A stretch of DNA of 34,745 nucleotides from Cytophagales bacterium. GTDB taxonomy: Bacteria; Bacteroidota; Bacteroidia; Cytophagales; Microscillaceae. Below the pieces are notes generated by a model. The model searched no databases, had not been told where the DNA came from, and was given only the letters and a program-made list of their open reading frames with translations. The stretch is taken from NCBI GenBank assembly GCA_013297825.1, contig JAAFIN010000019.1, positions 1-34,745 of the forward strand, in the 5' to 3' direction. Of this stretch, positions 1 through 8,582 are shown one piece after another. Positions within the stretch are counted from its first letter, which is position 1; each line of letters opens with the position of its first letter. The translations under genes and the position numbers were made by a program.

Positions 1-246
1 ACCCCTATAAATTGTATTATTTTAATATTTGAAATTTTAAAACTGCGTTAATTTTTACGCAAAAATAAAAATTTTAAATTCTTGAAAAATCAGCTTTTAG
101 GAAATTTTGTTTTAATTTATTTTAAACTAATTATTCTCTATTTTTCAGAATAATATTTTGCTATAAAATTAAAAATCAAACAGTTTAACTATTGATTCGC
201 ATAAATTATAGTTTTTCATAAAATTTTTTGCTTATTATTAAAAAAA
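1..246. other. AT-rich leader region, no gene seen
   Basis: No supported ORF, RNA gene or repeat array is visible. The stretch is A/T homopolymer-rich and ends seven adenines before the SUKH start codon. I found no convincing TTG/TAnnTTTG promoter pair in it. Confidence 0.5.
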
Positions 247-1032
247 ATGAAAATAATACAAAATATTTATCATAAAATAGAGGAATATATTGATTTGATG
301 ATAATAAAAGGCTATTCTGCTAATTATATTCTTGAACAATTAAGATTAAAAGGTGCAAATTATTATGATTCTACCATAAATAAAGCAAAAAATGCTCAAG
401 GTAATATTGAATCCCCCATTCATTTGCTTTCCGAATTTTTAAAAGGAATACAACACCCAAAACCTGTTTATTTATCTGATTTAACCGTTCATACTTCTGT
501 AAGACAATTATTTGAGGCTTTATATAATTTGGTGGCTGATTATGAGCTTTATATTGCACCACCTTGTGATTCTAATGAATTTCTCACAATAGAAGAACAT
601 TTTGAGGTTAAATTACCAAAATCATTTAAAGATTTTTACTCCATAACAAATGGACAATACAGGGAAACGATACCTATTTTTGGTTATTATTATCTTGTCC
701 AAATAAACCACATTATAGAAATTTCAGAAACAGGTCTGAAATACGCTATGCCAAATGGGAAAGAGAATTATTTTAGTTCATCAAAACCAATAGCATTTGC
801 TTATAACGAAGATAGTAATATTTTGTGGTTAGATTTTGATACTCTTTCTGAAAATAATAAAATGAAAGTTATAACAACTGATGTTGATTTTAATACAATC
901 AATGTCATTGCAGATAGTTTTGAAGCCTTTTTAAATAATGTAACAAATCTTATGGAAAAACCAGAAAACACATTACAAACGATAAATGGTTTTAGATGGG
1001 AAAGTATTTTTTATAAAATATTTGTAAAATAA
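247..1032 (+). CDS. SMI1/KNR4 (SUKH) family protein
   Basis: A 261-residue protein without a signal peptide or membrane segment. Residues about 105-250 look like a SUKH domain: the segment IEEHFEVKLPKSFKDFYSI followed by TNGQ is the family's N-terminal helix and turn, and later come a hydrophobic LWLDFD strand and a terminal SFEAFLNNV helix. The first 100 residues are an extra helical region I do not recognise. SUKH proteins are known as immunity proteins to polymorphic toxins in bacteria, but many are orphan genes, and no toxin is visible here. The ATG start follows an A-run. The TAA stop overlaps the ATG of the next reading frame (TAATG), which suggests translational coupling with the broken gene downstream. 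Confidence 0.75.
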   Translation: MKIIQNIYHKIEEYIDLMIIKGYSANYILEQLRLKGANYYDSTINKAKNAQGNIESPIHLLSEFLKGIQHPKPVYLSDLTVHTSVRQLFEALYNLVADYELYIAPPCDSNEFLTIEEHFEVKLPKSFKDFYSITNGQYRETIPIFGYYYLVQINHIIEISETGLKYAMPNGKENYFSSSKPIAFAYNEDSNILWLDFDTLSENNKMKVITTDVDFNTINVIADSFEAFLNNVTNLMEKPENTLQTINGFRWESIFYKIFVK

Positions 1033-1525
1033 TGGAAAAATTAATCCTAAAACTTTTAAATGCCACAAATTCAAATGAATAGCATTTTTAATATCAGAAT
1101 TATCTTTTTATAATGATTTTTCTTGTGCGAGCAGTGAGTTATTACAAATTGAAGATGAAATATTTCAAAAGATTTTTCAGAAATTAATAAATTTATTTTT
1201 TACAATAGAAAATAATAAAGATATTAAAGATGATATTATGAGTATTTTATTGTCATTTTCTTATTGTTATGCTAAAAAAAAAATCTTTTTAGATATTTTA
1301 TCAATAAAAAAATATGTGATTGATACAGATGTTGAAATAATTTATTTTTCTGATTTTGTAGAAATTCTTTTTTCTTTTAAGGAATATGAGTTTCTTTTAA
1401 ATTTGAGGAATATTAAAACAAATAAAGTACAAATTTCAACTTTGGATTATATCATTTCTTTGAAAAAATCAAGTTTCAATTTTAGAAAAAACCAAAAAAG
1501 ACTAATAAATTTTAAAATTTATTAG
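1032..1525 (+). pseudogene. Frameshifted small gene coupled to the SUKH gene
   Basis: An ATG at 1032 overlaps the SUKH stop and opens a frame encoding MEKLILKLLNATNSNE before a TAG at 1080-1082. A second frame, open from 1079, continues with AFLISELSFYNDFSCASSEL and runs without a stop to 1525. The two pieces join into one plausible helical protein of about 164 residues, so I read this as one gene with a frameshift near 1075-1082, either a real mutation or a sequencing error. The intact downstream part from ATG 1238 alone would give 95 residues, but it would leave the open upstream codons unexplained. The stop codon lies inside the terminator palindrome, so the original C-terminus may also be altered. 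Function unknown. Confidence 0.6.
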
Positions 1526-1533
1526 TCTTTTTT
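1494..1533. terminator. Perfect 20+20 palindrome, bidirectional terminator
   Basis: Two 20-base arms (1494-1513 and 1514-1533) are exact reverse complements with no loop bases. The left arm begins with six adenines and the right ends with six thymines, so it can terminate transcription from both sides: the SUKH pair on the plus strand and glmS on the minus strand. The TAG stop of the upstream frame lies inside the right arm. Confidence 0.8.
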
Positions 1534-1545
1534 ATTATTGAAAAA

Positions 1546-1587
1546 TGGCTGTTTAATTCCTAATTTCTAATTCTTAATTCCTAATTA
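1546..1587. repeat. AATNNNN heptad array at the glmS stop
   Basis: A 13-base core variant TGGCTGTTTAATT (1546-1558) is followed by four heptads ending in AATT: CCTAATT, TCTAATT, CTTAATT, CCTAATT (1559-1586). The last two bases of the final heptad plus the next A form the TTA that is the glmS TAA stop on the minus strand. Confidence 0.85.
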
Positions 1588-3426
1588 CTCTACCGTTACA
1601 GATTTTGCCAAATTTCTTGGTCTATCCACATCACAACCACGCATTATAGCAATGTGATACGACAATAATTGCAATGGAATTACTGCAAGCATTGGCGAAA
1701 GTGGTTCTATTGTGTGCGGAATTTCAATCGTAAAATCTGCCATTTTTTTGATTTCGGTGTCGCCTTCTGTTACAATGGCAATTACACGACCTTTGCGTGC
1801 TTTTACTTCTTGAATATTAGAAATAATTTTTTCATAACTGCTGTCTTTTGTTGCAATAAACACAACAGGCATTTCTTCATCAATCAAGGCAATAGGGCCA
1901 TGTTTCATTTCCGCAGCAGGATAACCCTCTGCGTGAATGTAAGAAATTTCTTTGAGTTTTAAAGCACCTTCCAACGCAACAGGGAAATTATAACCACGTC
2001 CCAAATAAAGGAAATTATGGGCATTTTTGAAAACAGACGCTATTTTTTCGGTTTCAGCATTGAGTTTTAGGCATTGTTCTATTTTTTGGGGAATAGTTTC
2101 CAATTCTGCCAAAATTCTGCGATAATCACTTTCGTTGATAGTGCCTTTTCTGTAAGCAACTAACAAAGCAGTCATTGTCAAAATCGCTAATTGTCCTGTA
2201 AATGCTTTTGTACTTGCTACGCCTATTTCTGGCCCTGCGTGAATATACGCTCCTGCGTGTGTAGCTCTTGCAATAGAAGAACCCACCACATTACAAATAC
2301 CAAATATAACCGCACCTTTTTGTTTAGCGAGTTCTATCGCAGCGAGGGTGTCAGCAGTTTCACCTGATTGCGAAATACAAATTACGACGTCATTTTCCCT
2401 AATAATAGGGTTTCTATATCTAAATTCTGATGCGTATTCCACCTCCACAGGCACACGAGCAAGTTCTTCAAACAAATATTCGCCCACAAGTCCAGCGTGC
2501 CAAGATGTCCCACAACCCAATATCATAATCCTGTCAGCAGTTACAAGCCTGTTGATATATTCAAGCATACCGCCCAAATGCAAACGACCTTCTAAGGAAC
2601 TTATACGACCTCTCAACGCATCAGCTACTGATTTAGGTTGTTCGTAGATTTCTTTCAGCATAAAATGCTCAAAACCACCTTTTTCTATTGCCTCCAATGC
2701 CAACGTAAGCGTTTGGATATAAGGGGTTTTAATGGTAGAATCCAAATGTTGGATAACAAGTTGGTTGTTTTTGATAATGGCAATTTCCAAATCATCAAGA
2801 TAAATTACTTCGTTGGTGTATTCCACAATAGGCGTAGCATCAGACGCTAAAAAATATTCATCTTTATTTTTTCCCACACCAATCACAAGCGGACTGCCTT
2901 TGCGTGCTGCGACCAACATATGAGGTGTATCTCTTGACATTACCACAATCGCATAAGCACCTACCACACGTTGGAGAGCAAGCCTTACTGCTTCTTCAAG
3001 TGGAGTTTGCGTATTTTTTTGAATATCCTCTATAAATGTTACAAGTACCTCTGAATCTGTATCACTTGTAAAAGCGTAACCTTTGCTTTCCAAATCCTGT
3101 TTGATAGCAGAATAATTTTCAATAATGCCATTGTGAATAATTACAAGATTTTGGTTTGCAGAATAATGTGGGTGTGCATTGCGGTCATTTGGCTCTCCGT
3201 GTGTAGCCCAACGTGTGTGTCCTATGCCTACATTTCCCTCCAAATTTACGTTTTTGAGGCTTTCTTTGAGGTCAGCAACTTTACCTTTTTTCTTATAAAC
3301 GTGTAAATCTCCATTTTGTAAAGCAATTCCTGCACTATCATAACCACGATATTCCAATCTTTCTAAACCTTTGATAATGATTGGATATGCTTCACGCATT
3401 CCTGTATAAGCTACTATTCCACACAT
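1585..3426 (-). CDS. glmS: Glutamine--fructose-6-phosphate aminotransferase (isomerizing)
   Basis: Makes glucosamine-6-phosphate from fructose-6-phosphate and glutamine, the entry step to UDP-GlcNAc for peptidoglycan and lipopolysaccharide. The 613-residue length is normal. The N-terminus MCGIVAYTG supplies the catalytic Cys2 of the class II glutaminase domain, with GHTRWATHG and a HNGIIENY motif following. Two SIS sugar-isomerase domains follow (first around GCGTSWHAG, second around YLGRGYNFPVALEGALKLKE), and the C-terminus DVDRPRNLAKSVTVE is the conserved family tail. The ATG start is fixed by the need for Cys at position 2. A TAnnTTTG-type -7 box (TATATTTG, minus strand 3522-3515) lies about 90 bases upstream, but without a good -33 element. 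I saw no glmS ribozyme-like leader. The stop codon is embedded in a heptad repeat. Confidence 0.97.
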   Translation of the reverse strand: MCGIVAYTGMREAYPIIIKGLERLEYRGYDSAGIALQNGDLHVYKKKGKVADLKESLKNVNLEGNVGIGHTRWATHGEPNDRNAHPHYSANQNLVIIHNGIIENYSAIKQDLESKGYAFTSDTDSEVLVTFIEDIQKNTQTPLEEAVRLALQRVVGAYAIVVMSRDTPHMLVAARKGSPLVIGVGKNKDEYFLASDATPIVEYTNEVIYLDDLEIAIIKNNQLVIQHLDSTIKTPYIQTLTLALEAIEKGGFEHFMLKEIYEQPKSVADALRGRISSLEGRLHLGGMLEYINRLVTADRIMILGCGTSWHAGLVGEYLFEELARVPVEVEYASEFRYRNPIIRENDVVICISQSGETADTLAAIELAKQKGAVIFGICNVVGSSIARATHAGAYIHAGPEIGVASTKAFTGQLAILTMTALLVAYRKGTINESDYRRILAELETIPQKIEQCLKLNAETEKIASVFKNAHNFLYLGRGYNFPVALEGALKLKEISYIHAEGYPAAEMKHGPIALIDEEMPVVFIATKDSSYEKIISNIQEVKARKGRVIAIVTEGDTEIKKMADFTIEIPHTIEPLSPMLAVIPLQLLSYHIAIMRGCDVDRPRNLAKSVTVE

Positions 3427-3644
3427 AATTATTTTTGAGAATATTTTTAATGAATTTTTTAAGTGATGTTTTGATTACGTTTTTTGAATTTCTTTTTATT
3501 TTTTAAAAAACAAGCAAATATAAAATATTATTTTGTGATTTTTTTGAAATGAATTTTTTAATAACAAAATTTTATATTGCAAAATGATTTATAAAAAGGT
3601 TTATTTTGAATAAGACTGCTTTTTTTGAAAAGGTTGCTTTTTTT

Positions 3645-3784
3645 AATGGTAAATGGTGAATGGTAAATGGTGAATGGAACAGTCAAATGCAATGATGAAT
3701 GATAAATGTTAAATGTTAAATGATGAATGAAACAGTCATTTTTAATATTGAATGATAAATGTTAAATGGTGAATGAAACAGCCA
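3645..3784. repeat. Long AATNNNN heptad array with three 13-base cores
   Basis: Heptads AATGGTA and AATGGTG alternate at the left end, followed by AATGATA, AATGTTA and AATGATG units. They are interrupted by three copies of the core: AATGGAACAGTCA, AATGAAACAGTCA and the full AATGAAACAGCCA (3772-3784). This is the longest array in the window and the only one of the family that does not touch a gene end. Confidence 0.9.
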
Positions 3785-3821
3785 AATTTAATTTTGCTTT
3801 TTTTACAAAAAATGGTTATCT

Positions 3822-3956
3822 GATAATTTTTATGAAAAAATAAAAAAACGATATTTTGTAGCACACACTTTTAGTGTGTCTTTCTCAAAGTCAGCTTTAA
3901 TAACTATAATTTCATATATTAAAAGTGTGTTATATCACACCTTCACAAAAATTATC
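3822..3956. repeat. Nested inverted-repeat element
   Basis: Outer arms 3822-3836 and 3942-3956 match at 14 of 15 positions. Inner arms 3863-3873 and 3920-3930 (ACACACTTTTA and its reverse complement) are perfect over 11 bases. The left inner arm also belongs to a local hairpin, ACACACT-TTT-AGTGTGT (3863-3879). The sequence can therefore fold as one long stem or as separate hairpins. No ORF lies inside. It resembles a REP- or MITE-type element, but no second copy is in the window. Confidence 0.6.
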
Positions 3957-4078
3957 AAAGAAACATTTTTTTAAGTATCAGAAAATCATAAAATTATCTT
4001 TGGTCTAAAAAATAAAACAATAAAAATAACTAAATAATTGGTTGATTTTATTGATTATGATTTTCTGAACAAAAACAC

Positions 4079-4134
4079 GTACCAATGGGCTTTAGCCTGT
4101 TGCCTGCAGACAACAGGCTAAAGCCTATTGGTAC
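4079..4134. repeat. 24-base-arm hairpin, REP-like
   Basis: Arms 4079-4102 and 4111-4134 match at 23 of 24 positions around an 8-base loop. The arms contain the self-complementary word GGCTTTAGCC. It is markedly more GC-rich than its surroundings, is not followed by a T-run, and lies about 100 bases before the leucine-rich repeat start. I favour a dispersed palindromic repeat over a terminator. Confidence 0.7.
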
Positions 4135-4235
4135 ATAAAAAAATCAAACTACGCAAATACACTGCGTTGTGGTTTTATTTTTTTGTGAAAAAATTAAAAA
4201 CTTTTCTAACTACTAACTAAAAAATTCCTAAAAAT

Positions 4236-6716
4236 ATGAATACCCACAAAACAATAGATGAGATTTTAAACGAAAATTTTGAAACTAAACATCCAGTTTT
4301 GGAGCTACATTATAATACTTACGCACAAGAAATACTTGATAAATTAGCAACTTTTACGCATCTTACTTCTTTGGACTTTCACGCTTGGAATCCTGTAGAT
4401 ATATATTTCTTAAATCATCTTACGAATTTGACTTATTTAGAGCTTGAACTTCGCAATCAAAATCCTGTAGATATTTTACCTTTGGCTAATCTTCAAAACC
4501 TTGCAATATTAAAATTAAATTTAAGGAATAATAAAATTAAAGATATTTCGCCTTTGTCTAATCTTGAAAATCTTACAGAATTAAATTTGGAAAATAGTAT
4601 TATTGAAGATATTTTTCCTTTGCAAAACCTTGTTAATCTTACAATATTAAATTTGGGTAATAACGAAATTGAAGATATTTCGCCCTTGCAAATTCTCGTT
4701 AACCTTACAGAATTAAATTTGGGTAATAATGAAATTAAAGATATTTCGTCTTTAGCTAATCTCAAAAATCTTACAATATTAGGTTTAAATTATAATCAAA
4801 TTCAAGATATTTCGCCTTTACAAAATTTAGAAAATCTTGTGGAATTAAATTTAAGTGGAAAAGAAACTTCAAATTATTATCGTAATGATAGTGAATACAA
4901 AATTGTTGATATTTCGCCTTTAAAAAACCTTACAAATCTTGCAAAATTGGATTTGAGGTACAATAAAATCGTAGATATTTGTCCTTTACAAAATCTTAAA
5001 AATCTTGTAGAATTAAATTTGGAAAACAATATTATTGAAGATATTTTTCCTTTACAAAATCTTATAAATCTTGTAAAATTGGATTTGAGGTATAATAAAA
5101 TCGCAGATATTTTCCCTTTACAAAATCTTAAAAATCTTGTAGAATTGAATATATCAAAAAACAAAATAGAAGAATTAGAATTATTTGATTTTCCATTTCT
5201 AATGTTTTTAAATGTAGAAAGTGATTTTATAAAATCCATTAAATTGTATGACATACCCAAAATAATAAATTTCTCTTGTATATTTGGGAAAATTGAAAAA
5301 GTAGAACTCAAAAATTTAAATAGTTTAAAATATTTAGATTTGCATAGAAATCAAATTAAAGAAATTGTTTTGAATTCAAAGCTACTGTGTTTAGAAAGAT
5401 TCAATTTACAAGAAAATCAAATTATAGATATTTCTTTTTTAGAAAATTGTCAAAATTTAATACATTTGGATTTTTCTGTTAATAAAATTGAAGACTTTTC
5501 TTTTTTAAAATGTTGTACAAATTTAACAAACTTATGTTTATCACACAGTCAAATTATTGATGTTTCTGTACTGAAGCATTGTCAAAATTTAAATAATTTA
5601 GATTTATCACATAATCAAATTGTTGATATTTCTGTATTAAAGTATTGTCAAAATTTAGATAAATTAAATTTATCATACAATCAAATTGTTGATATTTCCA
5701 TATTAAAGTATTGTCAAAAATTAAGTTATTTGACTTTAACAAATAATCAAATTATGGATATTTCTGTATTAGAAAATCATGATTTGTATAATTTACATTT
5801 GGAGAATAATGCAATTAGTGATATTTCACCACTTCAAAACATGAAACGTCTAAATTATCTATATTTAAAAAATAATAAAATCAAAAATATAGATGCCTTA
5901 GAAAATATAGAATATTTACAGACATTAAATTTAAGTGATAATGAATTAAATAATCCAAAATTACCATTTTTTAAGCATATAAAATATTTGGATATTAGTG
6001 GAAATCCTTTAAATGAGGTATTTGTACCAAATTATTTGTATCTTGACACTTTCTATATGAGAGATTTGATATTGGAAAAATTTGATTTGGAGAATTTAGA
6101 AAGTATGCGTTTCGTAGATTTGAAAAATACTAAAATAGGCACATTGACATTTAAAAATACAAAGCATATAAAACACATAGATTCGCATTATTTTTCTGAA
6201 TCCGAAATTGAGGAACTTTGTATTGATAATGCAGAAAAATTATCCACAATAAATCTTGCAAATACAAATATTAAACATCTTCATATTTCAAATTGTCAAA
6301 AAATAGCTTCAATAATTTACCCAAAGAGCTTTACTATACTTACATTGGTTAATGTATCTTTATCTACCATAAAGATTTTTGTAAAAAAATCATTGAAAAA
6401 AATTGTTTTAAAAAATATGCTTCTGAGGAAAATTAAACTTAGAGAAACAGGTATTGAAGAACTAATTTTGGAGGAAGTACCTAATTTGGAAAATGTTGAC
6501 CTCAAAAAAAATAATATAAAAGATGTTTCATTTTTAAACAACACACCAAAACTAAAATATTTGATGCTTGGCATAAATAATATCACTCACTTTGACACAA
6601 AACACTTAGAAAATCTCCCAAAACTCACAAAAATTGATTTGAGTAATAATCCACTTTTGGATATTCCTTTGGATTGTGTGCGTGATATTCAAAAACTAAA
6701 ATTATTAGAAAACTAA
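4236..6716 (+). CDS. Large leucine-rich repeat protein, probably cytoplasmic
   Basis: 826 residues made almost entirely of leucine-rich repeats with a 21-24 residue period, about 33 by eye. The typical unit is NLxxLxLxxNxIxDISPLxNL, the SDS22/internalin-like pattern. One repeat near residue 210 carries an insertion of about 12 residues. Repeats in the middle switch to a CQNLxxLDLSHNQIVDIS form, and those in the last third are degenerate. The final repeats (KLTKIDLSNNPLLDIP) cap the solenoid. There is no signal peptide, lipobox, membrane segment or sorting tail, so it should act inside the cell, presumably as a protein-binding scaffold; the partner is unknown. At DNA level two neighbouring 132-base units (from about 4943 and 5075) are nearly identical, a recent two-repeat duplication. 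ATG at 4236 is the first start in frame. Confidence 0.88.
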   Translation: MNTHKTIDEILNENFETKHPVLELHYNTYAQEILDKLATFTHLTSLDFHAWNPVDIYFLNHLTNLTYLELELRNQNPVDILPLANLQNLAILKLNLRNNKIKDISPLSNLENLTELNLENSIIEDIFPLQNLVNLTILNLGNNEIEDISPLQILVNLTELNLGNNEIKDISSLANLKNLTILGLNYNQIQDISPLQNLENLVELNLSGKETSNYYRNDSEYKIVDISPLKNLTNLAKLDLRYNKIVDICPLQNLKNLVELNLENNIIEDIFPLQNLINLVKLDLRYNKIADIFPLQNLKNLVELNISKNKIEELELFDFPFLMFLNVESDFIKSIKLYDIPKIINFSCIFGKIEKVELKNLNSLKYLDLHRNQIKEIVLNSKLLCLERFNLQENQIIDISFLENCQNLIHLDFSVNKIEDFSFLKCCTNLTNLCLSHSQIIDVSVLKHCQNLNNLDLSHNQIVDISVLKYCQNLDKLNLSYNQIVDISILKYCQKLSYLTLTNNQIMDISVLENHDLYNLHLENNAISDISPLQNMKRLNYLYLKNNKIKNIDALENIEYLQTLNLSDNELNNPKLPFFKHIKYLDISGNPLNEVFVPNYLYLDTFYMRDLILEKFDLENLESMRFVDLKNTKIGTLTFKNTKHIKHIDSHYFSESEIEELCIDNAEKLSTINLANTNIKHLHISNCQKIASIIYPKSFTILTLVNVSLSTIKIFVKKSLKKIVLKNMLLRKIKLRETGIEELILEEVPNLENVDLKKNNIKDVSFLNNTPKLKYLMLGINNITHFDTKHLENLPKLTKIDLSNNPLLDIPLDCVRDIQKLKLLEN

Positions 6717-6819
6717 AAAATAAATAAATGATTATTTCAAATAAAATGTTAATTGGATTATTTTTGCATAATTTTTTTTGAAAAACATTCGCTTTTTATG
6801 GTAATTTTTCGTATAAAAA

Positions 6820-6840
6820 AAAGTTCAAGGTTTGAAAAAT
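6820..6840. repeat. Short AAGTTCAAGGTTT-type repeat
   Basis: The words AAAGTTC, AAGGTTT and GAAAAA sit just upstream of the TPR gene start. They match the longer third-family arrays at 17228-17305 and 20671-20753. This is a minimal copy of two heptads. Confidence 0.45.
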
Positions 6841-6863
6841 CCAAAAGTTTAATTTTTATTTTT

Positions 6864-8069
6864 ATGAAAAATCATTTTTTAGTCATTTTTTTTATTTTTA
6901 GTACATTTTTTTTGGTGTCTAAAAAAATATATGCACAACAAGATGCTACCCAATTTTTTAAATCTGCAAGTATGAAATTACAAGCAAAAAAATTTAAAGA
7001 AGCATTAGCGGATTTTGATGCAGGATTAAAAATTGATAAATTTAACCCAAATGCTTATGGTGGGAGAGGGCTTGCCAAAGCAAGTTTGGGCGACCTAAAA
7101 GGTGCAATCCAAGATTATAATTCGCTTTTAGAACTCAAACCACAAGACGCAAAAGGGTATTTTTATAGAGGTTTGGCACATTTGGAACTCAAAAACCAAG
7201 AACAAGCTTACAATGATTTTAGCAAAGCAACTAAAATAGCCCCACAAGATTATCGTTCTTTTTATCAGCTTGCATTGCTAAAATACCAAGCAAAAGATTT
7301 GGAAGGTGCTTTGATGGATTTGGAAAGTGTCCTTCGCCTCAAACCAAAAGACGCAAAAGCAACACTTAACAGAGGCATCATCAAAGAAACTTTGAAAGAT
7401 ATCCAAGGTGCAAAACAGGATTTTGACAAAGTAATCGCACTTACGCCCAATGACCACGTAGCATATTTTTATCGTGCTTTGTGGTACAATACCCAAAAAC
7501 AATATGCCCCAGCATTTGAAGATTTGAAAAAAGCCATTGAACTCAAACCTGATTACAAAGAGGCATTTTTACAACGTGGTGTTATGATTTTTAATATTGG
7601 CGGAAAAGGTGCAAATCCAACGCCTGATTTTGACCAAGTATTAAAATTAGACCCACAAAATCCAGCACCACATTATTACAAAGGTGCTATGTGCGTGGAA
7701 CAACGCCAATACAAAAATGCACTTCCGCACCTCAACGAAGCCCTAAAATTGGATAAAAATTATGCACTTGCGTATATGCAACGTGGTGTGGTTTATACCA
7801 ATTTGAAAAAATATCCAGAAGCCAAAACCGATTTGGACAAAGCCATTGAATTAGATAAAAATAATGTAAATGCGTATTATAATCGTGGAAATCTAAATAT
7901 GGGTACAGAAAAATTCCCTGAAGCCTTGATAGATTTTAACAAAGCCATTGAATTACAAGGTGATTATGCACTTGCTTACATAAGTCGTGGTTTGCTCAAA
8001 CAACGTATGGGCGACACAGAAGGTGCTGAAAAAGATTGGGATAAAGCAGCTACTTTTAATAAAAAATAA
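6864..8069 (+). CDS. Secreted tetratricopeptide repeat protein
   Basis: From ATG 6864 the protein has 401 residues. It begins with a clear signal peptide (MKNHFLVIFFIFSTFFLVSK, then a cleavage site after IYA before QQ). An earlier TTG at 6753 would bury that signal behind 37 residues, so I reject it. The mature part is about eleven consecutive 34-residue TPR units, each with the usual W/Y-x-x-G/A-Y and P-residue positions (for example AYFYRALWYN, AYMQRGVVYTNLKKYPEA). No other domain is present. TPR arrays bind other proteins; in the periplasm of Bacteroidota they often belong to envelope or secretion assemblies, but nothing here identifies the partner. It lies about 150 bases after the LRR gene on the same strand, so co-transcription is possible. 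A GGTGTCA heptad array begins seven bases after the stop. Confidence 0.88.
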   Translation: MKNHFLVIFFIFSTFFLVSKKIYAQQDATQFFKSASMKLQAKKFKEALADFDAGLKIDKFNPNAYGGRGLAKASLGDLKGAIQDYNSLLELKPQDAKGYFYRGLAHLELKNQEQAYNDFSKATKIAPQDYRSFYQLALLKYQAKDLEGALMDLESVLRLKPKDAKATLNRGIIKETLKDIQGAKQDFDKVIALTPNDHVAYFYRALWYNTQKQYAPAFEDLKKAIELKPDYKEAFLQRGVMIFNIGGKGANPTPDFDQVLKLDPQNPAPHYYKGAMCVEQRQYKNALPHLNEALKLDKNYALAYMQRGVVYTNLKKYPEAKTDLDKAIELDKNNVNAYYNRGNLNMGTEKFPEALIDFNKAIELQGDYALAYISRGLLKQRMGDTEGAEKDWDKAATFNKK

Positions 8070-8075
8070 ATTTTA

Positions 8076-8117
8076 GGTGTCAGGGGAAAGGTGTCAGGGG
8101 AAAGGTATCAGGAAAAA
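8076..8117. repeat. GGTGTCA/GGGGAAA heptad array
   Basis: Six consecutive heptads: GGTGTCA, GGGGAAA, GGTGTCA, GGGGAAA, GGTATCA, GGAAAAA. It starts six bases after the TPR gene stop. The same two-heptad alternation recurs at 8999, 12055, 14970 and 31083. Confidence 0.85.
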
Positions 8118-8120
8118 GCC

Positions 8121-8292
8121 CTCTACCCTACCATTTTTCGTGCTTCCCCACGTTTCACGTGGGGTTACCATAGTTCAACCACTTCGTGGTTGTTTAAATA
8201 GCTTTTTGTATTAAAAACCCTGAAAGGGTTTAACAATGGTAACCCCACGTGAAACGTGGGGAAACAACAAATAAAAAAATAGTAGGGTAGAG
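8121..8292. repeat. Branched composite palindrome
   Basis: Three layers are nested. Outer arms CTCTACCCTAC (8121-8131) and its complement (8282-8292) are perfect. Middle arms of 28 bases (8144-8171 and 8236-8263) are perfect, and each arm contains its own palindrome CCCCACGT-TTC-ACGTGGGG. Between them are two hairpins of identical 7-3-7 geometry, CAACCAC-TTC-GTGGTTG (8176-8192) and AAACCCT-GAA-AGGGTTT (8215-8231). The whole can fold as a long stem crowned by two hairpins. No ORF lies inside. Confidence 0.85.
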
Positions 8293-8376
8293 AGGAGAAA
8301 AATAACCAATTATATTTTTTTTCATATTATTGTACAATTTTAAGAATTATCCAAAAATAAGATATTTTGGCTATTC

Positions 8377-8409
8377 AACTTTACAAAAGTTAAAAACTTT
8401 TGTAAAGTT
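8377..8409. repeat. 15-3-15 perfect hairpin
   Basis: Arms 8377-8391 and 8395-8409 are exact reverse complements around an AAA loop. There is no trailing T-run, so an intrinsic terminator is not obvious. It lies about 55 bases upstream of the thioesterase promoter. Confidence 0.65.
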
Positions 8410-8462
8410 TATAGAATTGCACAGTGGTATGAATTTTTTATAAAAAAATTTATTTTTAATGA

Positions 8463-8492
8463 TTGTTCAATAAAAATATTTTTTTATATTTG
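8463..8492 (+). promoter_or_regulatory. Bacteroidota-type promoter for the thioesterase gene
   Basis: TTG (8463-8465), 19 bases, then TATATTTG (8485-8492) matches the known Bacteroidota -33/-7 consensus (TTTG, 19-21 bases, TAnnTTTG). Transcription would start near 8499, so the whole leader to the ATG at 8583 would be the heptad-repeat element. Confidence 0.7.
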
Positions 8493-8503
8493 CAAAAAAT
8501 AAA

Positions 8504-8576
8504 TGGCTGTTTCATTTATCATTGAATATTGATTTTGGCTGTTTCATTCTTAATTTCTAATTCTTAATTCCTAATT
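8504..8576. repeat. AATNNNN heptad array forming a 5' leader
   Basis: Two 13-base cores TGGCTGTTTCATT (8504-8516 and 8536-8548) are followed by heptads TATCATT, GAATATT and later CTTAATT, TCTAATT, CTTAATT, CCTAATT. Six adenines then separate the array from the thioesterase ATG. Confidence 0.88.
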
Positions 8577-8582
8577 AAAAAA

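Larger units (their letters stand above)
3427..4235. other. 809-base gene-free region rich in repeats
   Basis: No coding region is supported. It holds, in order: the AT-rich glmS leader with a possible -7 box; a long heptad array (3645-3784); a nested inverted-repeat element (3822-3956); and a strong GC-richer hairpin (4079-4134) before the leucine-rich repeat gene. Confidence 0.8.
8070..8582. other. 513-base gene-free region: palindromes, promoter, repeat leader
   Basis: It contains no gene. It holds a GGTGTCA/GGGGAAA heptad array, a branched palindrome (8121-8292), a 15-base-arm hairpin (8377-8409), a good Bacteroidota promoter (8463-8492) and the heptad-repeat leader of the thioesterase gene (8504-8576). 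Confidence 0.8.

Noticed and set aside
247-1032. SUKH gene as proof of a polymorphic toxin locus
   Set aside because: No toxin, secretion signal or immunity-gene cluster is seen; the family also occurs alone.
2348-2647. Plus-strand ORF inside glmS
   Set aside because: It is a shadow of the well-supported glmS frame with no recognisable domain.
3427-3560. glmS ribozyme or riboswitch upstream of glmS
   Set aside because: The leader is A/T homopolymer with no recognisable ribozyme core or stable conserved fold.
6753-6863. Upstream TTG start for the TPR protein
   Set aside because: It would put 37 residues in front of a clear signal peptide.
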